Below are positions 52,343 to 60,055 of a stretch of DNA of 64,000 nucleotides, one piece after another. A program made the translations under genes and the position numbers. The number at the start of each line of letters is the position of its first letter. The stretch's first letter is position 1. The DNA is from Planctomycetota bacterium (lineage in GTDB: Bacteria > Planctomycetota > Phycisphaerae > SM23-33), in the NCBI GenBank assembly GCA_022705325.1, contig JAKJER010000005.1, positions 235,959 to 299,958 of the forward strand, in the 5' to 3' direction. Below the pieces are notes generated by a model, which did not search any database, was not told the origin of the DNA, and saw nothing but the letters and a program-made list of their open reading frames with translations.

Positions 52343-52371
52343 TTGCACGATATTACGATTTCTCGTAATAT
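52343..52371 (+). promoter_or_regulatory. Promoter of the Co/Ni transporter operon
   Basis: TTGCAC (52343-52348), 17-nt spacer, TAATAT (52366-52371). Predicted transcription start near 52378 gives a leader of only about 15 nt, which contains the ribosome site AAAGGA; there is no room for a riboswitch. Confidence 0.7.
52350..52371 (+). promoter_or_regulatory. Palindromic operator over the Co/Ni promoter
   Basis: ATATTACGA (52350-52358) and TCGTAATAT (52363-52371) are perfect inverted repeats with a 4-nt spacer. They fill the -35/-10 spacer and include the whole -10 hexamer, the standard place for a repressor. The region is AT-rich against a GC-rich background. A metal-sensing regulator is inferred; the sequence does not match the classical NikR operator spacing. 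Confidence 0.7.
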
Positions 52372-52393
52372 TATTACCGAAAGGAAATGAGCG

Positions 52394-53497
52394 ATGACCG
52401 GTTCTCTGGCGATGCACATGGCGAACGAGTTGTTGAGCATGCCGGTCGCGGCGGCGACGCTGGCCGCAGCGGCGGGGGTGTTGGCCGTGTCGGGGCTGCG
52501 GGCCCGCCGGAGCCTGGACCTGGAGAAGTTGCCCCTGATGGGTGTTCTGGGCGCGTTCGTGTTTGCGGCGCAGATGATCAACTTCGCTCTGCCGGGCGGG
52601 CTGAGCGGGCATCTGGGGGGCGGGGTGCTGTTGGCGATCCTGCTGGGCCCGGCCGCCGCCATCCTCACCATCGCCTCCATCCTGATCGTGCAGTGCCTGA
52701 TCTTCCAGGACGGCGGGTTGCTGGCCCTGGGGTGCAACATCATCAACATTGGGGTGTTGCCGGCCCTGCTGGGGTGGGGGCTGTACCGGTTGGTTCTCGG
52801 CCCGGTGGCGCGGGCGCCGGCGTGGCGGCAGTACGTGGCGACGTGGGCGGCCTGCACGGTGGGCGTGGCCGGCGGGGCGGCGCTGGTGCCGCTGGAGGCC
52901 AGGCTGTCCAACGTGCTGCTGATCCCGCTGGGTGACTTCCTGGCCGTCATGGTCGGCGTCCACCTGGCCATCGGGTTCGTGGAGGGTGCGATCACCTTCG
53001 CGGTGGTGGCCTATCTGCGCCGGGCCCGTCCGCAGTGCCTGGGACTGGAGGGCCTGGACGAGAGCCGCAATGGACGCGTCAGTCGGCGAGCGGTGGCGGT
53101 GACGTTGCTGGCGACGGCGGGCCTGCTGGCGGGCGTGGTGAGCTGGTTCGCCAGCGCGCATCCCGACGGGCTCGAGTACAGCTATCTCGAACACAAGTAC
53201 GCCGGGGCGGAGAAGGTCGTCCGCGACGCGGAGCCCGGTTCGGCGGTGGCGGCCGTCACGCAGTGGCAGGAGCGGACCGCGCCCCTGCCGGACTACTCCG
53301 TCAGGCCCGGCGAGGCCAGCGGTTCAGACGCCGCGGGCCAGAGCGGCGAGGCGCAGGCCGAGGCCGACGGCGCCTGGCCCAACGTCGACGGGTGGGGCTC
53401 GCTGGCGGGGCTGCTTGGCACGGTTGTGACGCTGGGGCTGTTGTACGGGCTGTCGCGGATACTGGGGCGGCGCCGACCTGTGGCCGACCAGCCCTGA
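52394..53497 (+). CDS. cbiM: Cobalt/nickel ECF transporter CbiM-CbiN fusion (substrate-binding component)
   Basis: A 367-residue membrane protein. Residues about 7-215 are CbiM: AMHMANELLSMPV with the metal-binding N-terminal histidine, DLEKLPLMGVLGAFVFAAQMINFALP, SGHLGGGVLLAILLGP, GGLLALGCNIINIG. The C-terminal part is CbiN-like: a membrane segment, then SWFASAHPDGLEYSY (PDGLE motif), a soluble stretch, and a final membrane segment. Known members import Co or Ni as part of an energy-coupling-factor complex. The ribosome site AAAGGA fits the ATG at 52394; family N-termini usually begin at MHMA, here the ATG at 52412. It is the first gene of the transport operon. Confidence 0.92.
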   Translation: MTGSLAMHMANELLSMPVAAATLAAAAGVLAVSGLRARRSLDLEKLPLMGVLGAFVFAAQMINFALPGGLSGHLGGGVLLAILLGPAAAILTIASILIVQCLIFQDGGLLALGCNIINIGVLPALLGWGLYRLVLGPVARAPAWRQYVATWAACTVGVAGGAALVPLEARLSNVLLIPLGDFLAVMVGVHLAIGFVEGAITFAVVAYLRRARPQCLGLEGLDESRNGRVSRRAVAVTLLATAGLLAGVVSWFASAHPDGLEYSYLEHKYAGAEKVVRDAEPGSAVAAVTQWQERTAPLPDYSVRPGEASGSDAAGQSGEAQAEADGAWPNVDGWGSLAGLLGTVVTLGLLYGLSRILGRRRPVADQP

Positions 53498-53606
53498 AGT
53501 CCGCTGTTCGCGCCGACAGGCATCGAAATCCATTCCATACACACCCGCGGGACGAGGGCTCCTTGCCTCGCCGGCGGGACACAAGCCAGACAAGGGACTC
53601 GGGACG

Positions 53607-55010
53607 ATGAATGAACGACGATACGGCATGGCCCTGACGGGAGCGGTGTGTGCTTTGATGGCGGTGGCGGCTGCGGGAAGAGCGGAGTCGTCGGCCCCTC
53701 GCGGCGGTGCGACCAGGTGGCTCGAGTTCGCCCAGGACGCACCGGTCCACCACGAGCCGCGGGCCGGGCACTCCGCCGAGGCCGCGACGCGTCCGTCCAC
53801 CAGGCCCGCCGAGGCCGAGGCCATCGGGTCCGTCTGGGACCGGGAGACCCTGACCGGCGGGTGGTTCGGCCTGGCCCGCACGCTGGAGGACTACGGCATC
53901 ACGCTCGGCGTCGGCCTGACTCAGATATACCAGATCAACGCCCGCGGCGGGCTGGCGACGCACCGTCGCGCGGGACGATACGCGGGCAGCTACGACCTGG
54001 AATTGAACGTCGACATGGAGAAGCTGGTCGGCCTGAAGGGGGGACAGGTGTACGCCCTGGCCGAGGGGGGCTGGTCGGACGGCATCGACGACTCGTCGGT
54101 GGGCAGCTTCTTCGGAGCCAACGCCGACGCGTTCGGCGACTACGCGATCGCGCTGACCCAGTTGTACTACGAACAGGCGTTGCTGAACGACCGGGTGCGG
54201 TTTCGCATCGGCAAGATCGATCTGACGGGCGGGTTCGAGTGTCGCGGCTGCGTGGCCAGCTTTGACGGCAACGCCTTCGCCAACGACGAGACGTTCCAGT
54301 TTCTCAACGGCGCGCTGGTCAACAACCCGACCATCCCGTTCCCCGACTACGGGCTGGGGGCGGTGCTCTACGTGGAGCCGGTGGACGGATTCTACCTGTC
54401 GGCCGGAGGCGCCGACGCCCAGGCCGACTTCCGCGAGACGGGTTTCAACACGACCTTTCATCGGGAGGACCAGTTCTTCAGCATCTACGAGGCGGGCGTG
54501 ACGCCTCGCCTGCCTTCGGCAAACGGGTGGCTGCAGGGGGCCTACCGCGTGGGCTTCTGGCTGGACGGCGTGCCCAAGGCGCGGTTCAAGGACGGGCGGA
54601 CCAAGACTGACGACGCCGGGTTCTATCTCAGCTTCGACCAGATGCTCTACCGCGAGAAAGAGGGGCCGGACGTGGAGGCTCTCAACGCCCAGGGGCTGGG
54701 CGCGTTCGCCCGGTACGGGTTGACCGACGGCGACGTGAACGACGTCCGCACGTTCTGGTCGGCGGGCCTGCAATACCGCGGCCCGCTTCCCGGGCGGGAC
54801 GAGGACATCCTGGCCTTCGGGGCCGCCCAGGGCTGCCTGAGCAAAGAGGCCGCCTTCCGCGCCTCGCACGAGACGGCGATGGAAGTCTACTACAGCATTC
54901 GCGTGACCGGCTGGTTGCGGATCAGCCCGTCGGCGCAGTATGTGTTCAATGCCGGCGGAGACGGGAGCGACGCGGTGGTCGTGGGCATGCGGGCCCAGAT
55001 GGCGTTCTGA
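53607..55010 (+). CDS. OprB-family outer-membrane porin inside the Co/Ni operon
   Basis: A 467-residue exported protein. Signal peptide (ALTGAVCALMAVAAAGRAES), a variable linker, then an OprB-type 16-strand barrel: WDRETLTGGWFGLARTLED, TLGVGLTQIYQINARGG, LTQLYYEQALLNDRV, RFRIGKIDLTGGF, NNPTIPFPDYGLGAVLY, LGAFARYGLTD, and a terminal strand ending VVVGMRAQMAF. OprB porins pass sugars and other small solutes across the outer membrane. It lies between cbiMN and cbiQ on the same strand (109-nt and 223-nt gaps); a role as the outer-membrane entry for metal or metal chelates is inferred from position only. Confidence 0.88.
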   Translation: MNERRYGMALTGAVCALMAVAAAGRAESSAPRGGATRWLEFAQDAPVHHEPRAGHSAEAATRPSTRPAEAEAIGSVWDRETLTGGWFGLARTLEDYGITLGVGLTQIYQINARGGLATHRRAGRYAGSYDLELNVDMEKLVGLKGGQVYALAEGGWSDGIDDSSVGSFFGANADAFGDYAIALTQLYYEQALLNDRVRFRIGKIDLTGGFECRGCVASFDGNAFANDETFQFLNGALVNNPTIPFPDYGLGAVLYVEPVDGFYLSAGGADAQADFRETGFNTTFHREDQFFSIYEAGVTPRLPSANGWLQGAYRVGFWLDGVPKARFKDGRTKTDDAGFYLSFDQMLYREKEGPDVEALNAQGLGAFARYGLTDGDVNDVRTFWSAGLQYRGPLPGRDEDILAFGAAQGCLSKEAAFRASHETAMEVYYSIRVTGWLRISPSAQYVFNAGGDGSDAVVVGMRAQMAF

Positions 55011-55049
55011 CGCTCCGGGTGCTCGTGTGTGAGGACCTCGCGCTGCAAC

Positions 55050-55110
55050 AGCCTTCGGCGGGTCCGGACTCCCCGGGACGGCTGAAGGCTCGCATCCGTC
55101 TTTGCGACGG
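55050..55110 (+). terminator. Hairpins after the porin gene
   Basis: A 10-bp stem with one wobble (55050-55059 with 55081-55090) and directly after it a second stem CCGTC/GACGG (55096-55100, 55106-55110). Neither is followed by a T tract. They may reduce read-through into cbiQ, which has its own promoter candidate. Confidence 0.35.
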
Positions 55111-55159
55111 GCCTGCCCCTCCTCCGCGATCCTCCGTGCGCCCCGGCCTGGCACAACGC

Positions 55160-55188
55160 TTTACCGCACGTCGGACAGAGCGTATAGT
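55160..55188 (+). promoter_or_regulatory. Possible internal promoter for cbiQ-cbiO
   Basis: TTTACC (55160-55165), 17-nt spacer, TATAGT (55183-55188). A leader of about 39 nt precedes the cbiQ ATG. No palindrome like that at 52350-52371 is present. Confidence 0.5.
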
Positions 55189-55233
55189 CTCTGGAATTAC
55201 TGACGCCGCGAAGCCACGAACAAACGGCAGGCC

Positions 55234-56013
55234 ATGCACCACAGCCACATAGACAAGTTCGCCCAGGGCCGTTCGGTCATCCACGATCTGGATGCCCGCA
55301 CGAAGCTGTTGGGCGTGCTGGCGTACACGGCCGTGCTCATCAGCTTCAGCCGCTACGCGGTGTGGGAGCTGGCGCCGATGGCGATCCTGCCGGTGGGGAT
55401 GCTGCTGCTGGGCGCGGTGCCGCTGGGTTTCGCGCTGCGGCGCGTGGCGATCCTCAGCCCGTTCATCGCCATGGTCTGCCTGGCCAGTCCGCTGTACGAC
55501 CACGCCCCGGCCGTGCTGGCCCTGGGCCCGTGGCGGCTGGCGACGACGGCGGGCTGGCTGACCGCCCTGGACGTGTTTCTGAAGTTCCTGTTTGGGGTGC
55601 TGGCGTTGACGGCGATGATGTGCACCACGCCGTTCGCCCTGCTGCTGGAAGGCATGAGGCGGATGAGAATGCCGCGGGTGCTGATCCTGCAGTTGGGCTT
55701 CCTGTACCGCTACCTGTTCGTGCTGCTGGACGAGGCGATGCGGATCCGGCGGGGGCGGGACTTCCGCGGCGGGCGCCAGGCGCCCGCGGTGCGGCGGCTG
55801 GCCGCGGTGGGCGGGATGGTCGGCTCGCTGTTCGTCCGCACGCTGGAGCGGTCCGACCGCATCCACGTGGCCATGTGCGCCCGCGGGTATCGGGGCGAGC
55901 CGCACAGCCTCAGCCACCTGCACTTCCACGTGGCGGACTTCGTGTTCCTGTCCGGCGTGGCGGCGTATCTGGCCGCCTGTCGCTGGGCGTATCCTCTGCT
56001 GCTGAAAGGTTGA
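55234..56013 (+). CDS. cbiQ: Cobalt/nickel ECF transporter transmembrane component CbiQ
   Basis: A 259-residue T-component. N-terminal MHHSHIDKFAQGRSVIHDLDARTKLLG is typical of CbiQ (written in the protein as two adjoining halves), followed by membrane segments (AVLISFSRYAVWELAPMAI, FLFGVLALTAMMCTTP) and the coupling helices with Ala-Arg-Gly-type signatures (LLEGMRRMRMPRVLILQL and AMCARGYRGEPH), which contact the ATPase. Another membrane segment near the C-terminus follows. It couples CbiO ATP hydrolysis to CbiMN. The cbiO start follows the stop by 2 nt. Ribosome site weak (GGCAGG). Confidence 0.93.
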   Translation: MHHSHIDKFAQGRSVIHDLDARTKLLGVLAYTAVLISFSRYAVWELAPMAILPVGMLLLGAVPLGFALRRVAILSPFIAMVCLASPLYDHAPAVLALGPWRLATTAGWLTALDVFLKFLFGVLALTAMMCTTPFALLLEGMRRMRMPRVLILQLGFLYRYLFVLLDEAMRIRRGRDFRGGRQAPAVRRLAAVGGMVGSLFVRTLERSDRIHVAMCARGYRGEPHSLSHLHFHVADFVFLSGVAAYLAACRWAYPLLLKG

Positions 56014-56015
56014 CG

Positions 56016-56720
56016 ATGGGCGAGGTTCTTTCCGTCCAGGATCTGTGGGTGGAATACGGCGACCACACGACGGCGCTGAAGGGAATCTCGCTGGCCATCG
56101 CCGAGGGCGAGCGCGTGGGCCTGCTGGGGCCCAACGGCGCGGGCAAGACCTCGCTGCTGCTGGCCCTGATGCGAGGGGTGAGCAGCCGCGGGCGGATCGT
56201 CGTGGACGGCGTGGAACTCTCCCGTCGCACCGCCGACCGCGCCCGCAGCCGCTGCGGCATGGCCTTTCAGAACCCCGACGACCAGCTTTTCATGCCCAGC
56301 CTGCTGGCGGACGTGGCCTTCGGGCCGCTCAACCAGGGCCTGACGCCCGAGCAGGCGGAGGCGGCTGCCCGTTCCGCCATCGCCGCCGTCGGACTGCACG
56401 GCCTGGAGGCCCGCTCGGCGCACCATCTCAGCGTCGGGCAGAAGCGCAACGCCGCCCTGGCGACGATCCTGTCCATGCAGGTCAAGATCCTCCTGCTGGA
56501 CGAGCCCGGGGCCAACCTGGACCATCGCGGGCATCAGCGTCTGGTGGAGCTGTTGAGCGGGCGCAGCGAGGCGATGCTGCTGGCCACGCACGATCTGCCC
56601 ATGGTCCGCCGGCTCTGCCCGCGGGTGCTGGTGCTGGACGGCGGACAGATCGTCGCCGACGGGCCGACCGAGCAGGTGCTCTCGGACGCGGCGTTCATGG
56701 AGCGGCACGGGCTGGGCTAG
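56016..56720 (+). CDS. cbiO: Cobalt/nickel ECF transporter ATPase CbiO
   Basis: A 234-residue ABC ATPase. Walker A GPNGAGKTS, Q-loop MAFQNPDDQLFM, signature LSVGQKRNAALATIL (LSVGQ in place of LSGGQ, as in several ECF ATPases), Walker B ILLLDEPGANLD, and switch histidine LATHDL. No second ATPase is encoded, consistent with a dedicated (group I) ECF importer with a CbiO homodimer. GAAAGG lies inside the end of cbiQ, and the ATG is 2 nt past its stop. It converges with the Gfo/Idh/MocA gene after 6 nt. Confidence 0.95.
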   Translation: MGEVLSVQDLWVEYGDHTTALKGISLAIAEGERVGLLGPNGAGKTSLLLALMRGVSSRGRIVVDGVELSRRTADRARSRCGMAFQNPDDQLFMPSLLADVAFGPLNQGLTPEQAEAAARSAIAAVGLHGLEARSAHHLSVGQKRNAALATILSMQVKILLLDEPGANLDHRGHQRLVELLSGRSEAMLLATHDLPMVRRLCPRVLVLDGGQIVADGPTEQVLSDAAFMERHGLG

Positions 56721-56726
56721 CCCGCT

Positions 56727-58013
56727 TCACAGGCGCCACGGCGCCCGCATGGACCGCGACAACATCCGGTTGGCCTGCTCGTCGCCCACGAACCGCTCCT
56801 GCTGCGGGTCCCACTTGAGCGGACGGTCCAGCCGCATCGCGATGTCGCTGATCAGGCAGAGCGTGGTCGAGCGATGGGCGACCTCGGCCGGCGCGATCGA
56901 TTCCTTCCGCGTCCGCACGCATTCCAGGAAGTGACTGGCGTGGTTGTCGCTGCGCGTCAGGTGAATGTCGTTGGGGCCGATGGTCTTTCGCAGCAGGCTC
57001 GCGGGCTCGGCCAGCTCGCTGGCCGCGTTGCCGTGGGCCATCGCCCAGCCCTCGTCGCCTTCGAATCGCGCCCCGACCTCGGGCGAGTTCACGTGGTTGT
57101 GCGTGCTGGTGAGGATGAGCTTCACGCCGTTGGCGTAGGTCAACGTCACGTTCCAGTCGGTGGCGGTGTCGTTGAAGCCGTCGGTGGGGTAGACGCCCTT
57201 GCCCTCGACGGCGACGGGGCCGGTGCGGTCCGTGCCGTTGCCCCACTGTGCGATGTCCAGCGGGTGGACGGCGCAGCCGGAGATCCATCCGGCGGAGTAG
57301 TCGGATCGGCACTGCCAGCCGCCCCCGCCGACGGACTGCCCGTTGTAGGGGATCTCGGGCGCCTGGCCCAGCCACAGGTCGTAGTTCAGGTCCGCGGGCA
57401 CGGCTTGGGGCGGTCGGACGTTGTCGGCCCAACTCGCCCGCTCGCAGACGCGGATGGTGTGGACCTTGCCCAGGTAGCCGTTGAGGGCCAGCTCGCAGGC
57501 GTGGCGGAAGCCCGCGAACGAGCGCTGGTGCGTGCCGTGCAGGAAGATCCGCCCGTGTCGTTTGACCTCGTCGGCCAGCACCCGCCCCTCGCGGACGCTC
57601 AGCGAGAGGGGCTTCTCGCAGAAGACGTCCTTGCCCGCCCGGACGGCCGACAGGGCGTGCAGGACGTGCCAGTGGTCCGGCGAGGAGATGACCACCGCGT
57701 CGATGTCCGGGCGGGAGGTCACCTCGCGGAAGTCCTGCGTGACGGCCAGGGTGTTCTTGAAGTAGGCGCTGGCCCACTGGGCCTTGCTCCGCCAGACGTC
57801 GCAGGCGGCGATGGGCTCGGAGTAGCCCGGACGGACGAAGTGGGGCATCGTGCCGCGTCCCCGTCCGCCGAGCCCGATGAAGCCGAGGGCGATCCGCTCG
57901 CTGGCGGACAGCGCGTCGGGCCCGCCCAGCGCGGTCGAGGTCAGCATGTACGGCGAGGCGGCGGCGGCAAGAGAAGCCTTCAGGAGTCCGCGACGCGTCC
58001 ACTTCCTGCTCAT
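56727..58013 (-). CDS. Gfo/Idh/MocA family oxidoreductase, Tat-exported
   Basis: A 428-residue NAD(P)-dependent sugar oxidoreductase. Tat leader SRKWTRRGLLKASLAAAASP, Rossmann motif ALGFIGLGGRGRGTM, DAVVISSPDHWHVLHAL, CEKPLSLSVREG with the family EKP motif, then the C-terminal alpha/beta domain (SGWISG-like AGWISGCAVHPLDIAQWG with the catalytic His). The tail WDPQQERFVGDEQANRML is typical of planctomycete exported members. The start at 58013 has GGGAG 7 nt upstream. The substrate is unknown. Confidence 0.92.
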   Translation of the reverse strand: MSRKWTRRGLLKASLAAAASPYMLTSTALGGPDALSASERIALGFIGLGGRGRGTMPHFVRPGYSEPIAACDVWRSKAQWASAYFKNTLAVTQDFREVTSRPDIDAVVISSPDHWHVLHALSAVRAGKDVFCEKPLSLSVREGRVLADEVKRHGRIFLHGTHQRSFAGFRHACELALNGYLGKVHTIRVCERASWADNVRPPQAVPADLNYDLWLGQAPEIPYNGQSVGGGGWQCRSDYSAGWISGCAVHPLDIAQWGNGTDRTGPVAVEGKGVYPTDGFNDTATDWNVTLTYANGVKLILTSTHNHVNSPEVGARFEGDEGWAMAHGNAASELAEPASLLRKTIGPNDIHLTRSDNHASHFLECVRTRKESIAPAEVAHRSTTLCLISDIAMRLDRPLKWDPQQERFVGDEQANRMLSRSMRAPWRL

Positions 58014-58062
58014 CGTCTTCTCCCGGAAAAGGGTGTCACCAGGCCGGCGGCGAAACTGTCGT

Positions 58063-58091
58063 ATCGTAGCGCCGTCCGGTGGCGGCCGCAA
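58063..58091 (-). promoter_or_regulatory. Possible promoter of the Gfo/Idh/MocA gene
   Basis: Minus strand: TTGCGG (58091-58086), 17-nt spacer, TACGAT (58068-58063), about 50 nt before the ATG at 58013. Confidence 0.4.
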
Positions 58092-58168
58092 GCGCATAAT
58101 CGCGTCGCTGGGGGCGTTCGGCGGGGCCGGGCGACAGGAAACGCCTCCGGCTCCGGCGCCATTCTCGC

Positions 58169-58197
58169 TTGCTCCCTTCTGCGGCAGGGCCTACAAT
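58169..58197 (+). promoter_or_regulatory. Promoter of the zinc-ribbon/vWA-like gene
   Basis: TTGCTC (58169-58174), 17-nt spacer, TACAAT (58192-58197), with a leader of about 27 nt that includes AAAGGA before the ATG at 58231. Confidence 0.55.
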
Positions 58198-58230
58198 GCG
58201 TCCTTTGGCCGCGCCACGAAAGGACAAGCC

Positions 58231-59130
58231 ATGAAGATACGATGCACCGACTGCACCAAGAAGATCTCGATTGACGACGCGTTTGCCGGCGGCGTCTGCC
58301 GTTGCCCGTACTGCTCGGCCCTGGTTTTCGTGCCGGACGAAGACGCCCAGGCTGTTTCCGGCGGCGATCGTCCGGCCTCGCCGACCGCGCGCCCCCAGAC
58401 GCCGGCGGAGATGGAAGCCGTCGCCAAGGCCCGCGGGCAGGAACACATCCCCGTCGCCAGCCCCGTCAAGATCCAGGGCATCATCACCATGGTGCTGATC
58501 GGCCTGCTGCTGGTCATGTTCATCGCGGCCGCCGTGCTCTACATGGTGTACCGCGGCCCGGGCATCAGGAAGGCCGGGCCCCAGGACGAGTCCACCATCA
58601 ACCCGTTCATCATCAAGCCGGAGACCGGCCCGGCGATAGCGGGCAACATCCGTATCGAGGCCCCGGTGGTCTACGTGGCCGACGCGGGCGGCGGGATGAC
58701 GGAAATCTACGACTACATCAACTTCATGTTCCAGAAGTCCATCCCCACGCTTGGCGACGGGCAGGCGGCAGTCATCCTCGCCCGCGAGAAGGAGCCCAAG
58801 ATCCTGGTGGAGTTGAAGCCCGCCAGTTCCATCGACATCATCACGATGGACACCGCCTACAGCAGCACGCCCGCCGAGGGCAGCAGCGACGTGCCTCTGG
58901 CGTTCAAGGCGGCCGTCAACCTCAAGCCCAAGACCATCGTCCTGGTCACCCACAAGGCCCTCGAGGCCGTTGACAACCTCATCGCCATGGCCAGGGAGAA
59001 CGGCATCACGGTGCACACCATCCTGGTCGCACGCGAGGAGCCTTCGGTCCGCAAGCTGGCCAAGGAGACCGGCGGCACGAGCCGCTACTACAGCCGGCGT
59101 GATCTCAACACCCACCGCTCCGATATGTAA
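58231..59130 (+). CDS. Membrane protein with zinc ribbon and degenerate vWA-like domain
   Basis: A 299-residue protein. Residues 1-35 form a zinc ribbon (CTDC near the N-terminus and CRCPYC). A linker leads to one membrane segment (IITMVLIGLLLVMFIAAAVLYM, about 90-110, given here as its core). The rest resembles a von Willebrand factor A domain: VVYVADAGGGMTEIYDYI, AVILAREKEPKILV, LKPKTIVLVTHKALEAVDNL, ENGITVHTILVA. The metal-site motif DxSxS is replaced by DAGGG, so metal binding is doubtful. Combined topology places the zinc ribbon in the cytoplasm. AAAGGA precedes the ATG. The methyltransferase gene follows after 64 nt. Function unknown. Confidence 0.8.
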   Translation: MKIRCTDCTKKISIDDAFAGGVCRCPYCSALVFVPDEDAQAVSGGDRPASPTARPQTPAEMEAVAKARGQEHIPVASPVKIQGIITMVLIGLLLVMFIAAAVLYMVYRGPGIRKAGPQDESTINPFIIKPETGPAIAGNIRIEAPVVYVADAGGGMTEIYDYINFMFQKSIPTLGDGQAAVILAREKEPKILVELKPASSIDIITMDTAYSSTPAEGSSDVPLAFKAAVNLKPKTIVLVTHKALEAVDNLIAMARENGITVHTILVAREEPSVRKLAKETGGTSRYYSRRDLNTHRSDM

Positions 59131-59194
59131 GACACACCCGCCGCCAGATAGAATAGCCCCGGCCCCGCCGGGAGCCATTGGGAGAGTGCGCACC

Positions 59195-59977
59195 ATGATC
59201 ATCATCGGCGAGAAGATCAACGCCACACGCAAGACCATCGCAGCCGCCCTGGAGGCCCGCGACGAGTCGGTCATCATCCAGACCGCCCGCGAGCAGGTGG
59301 CGGCCGGCGCCAACTACCTGGACGTCAACGGCGGCGACCCGCGCGAGGGGCGCGAGGTCCAGAACATGGAGTGGCTGATCGAGGTCATCCAGGCCAACGT
59401 CGAGGCGCCGCTGGCGATCGACTCCGCCAATCCCGACGCGATCCGCACGGGCCTGGGCAAGGCCAAGGGCAAGCCCATGCTCAACAGCATCTCGCTGGAG
59501 AGCGAGCGGCTGGCGAACATGCTGCCGCTGGTGGGGCAATTCGACTGCATGGTGGTGGCCCTGTTGATGAGCGACGAGGGCACGCCCTGCGGCGTCGACG
59601 ATCGCCTCCGCAACGCCGAAACGCTGATCGGCAGACTTGTTCAGGCCGGGCGGAAGATCGACGAGATCATCGTCGATCCGTGCTTCATGGCCGTCTCGAC
59701 CGACCCGTCCAACGGGCGGACCGTCATCGACGCCATCGCCGCCATCCACAAGCAGTGGCCCGAGGTGCACATCGGCGGGGGCTGCTCCAACATCAGCTTC
59801 GGCCTGCCCAAGCGCAAGTTCGTCAACTTCGCCCTGCTCTGCCAGGCCATCTACCACGGCATGGACGCGGGGCTGATCGATCCCTGCATTCCGGACATCG
59901 TGCCGATGATCCTGGCCGCCGAGGCGGTCGCCGGCAAGGACGACTTCTGCATGAACTACGTGATGGCGATGCGGTAG
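59195..59977 (+). CDS. Methyltetrahydrofolate:corrinoid methyltransferase-like protein (AcsE/MtgA type)
   Basis: A 260-residue pterin-binding TIM barrel of the DHPS/AcsE superfamily. IIIGEKINATRKTI, AREQVAAGANYLDVNGGDP, VEAPLAIDSANPDAI, LLMSDEGTPCG, IIVDPCFMAVSTDPSNG, IGGGCSNISFGLPKRKFVN: the Asp and Asn residues that hold the pterin are present and the length is that of stand-alone methyltransferases. Known members move the methyl group between tetrahydrofolate and a corrinoid protein. No corrinoid protein gene is adjacent. The start at 59195 has GGGAG about 10 nt upstream. Confidence 0.9.
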   Translation: MIIIGEKINATRKTIAAALEARDESVIIQTAREQVAAGANYLDVNGGDPREGREVQNMEWLIEVIQANVEAPLAIDSANPDAIRTGLGKAKGKPMLNSISLESERLANMLPLVGQFDCMVVALLMSDEGTPCGVDDRLRNAETLIGRLVQAGRKIDEIIVDPCFMAVSTDPSNGRTVIDAIAAIHKQWPEVHIGGGCSNISFGLPKRKFVNFALLCQAIYHGMDAGLIDPCIPDIVPMILAAEAVAGKDDFCMNYVMAMR

Positions 59978-60055
59978 TCGCCGTCCGAGACGCTGGCCCT
60001 TTCCCCGCTGGCTGCGATGGGGTATACCTTACGCGACTAGCGAAAGGGCCCCACG

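Noticed and set aside
52213..52393. Cobalamin or NiCo riboswitch before cbiMN
   Set aside because: The predicted leader is only about 15 nt and the conserved B12-box pattern is not visible.
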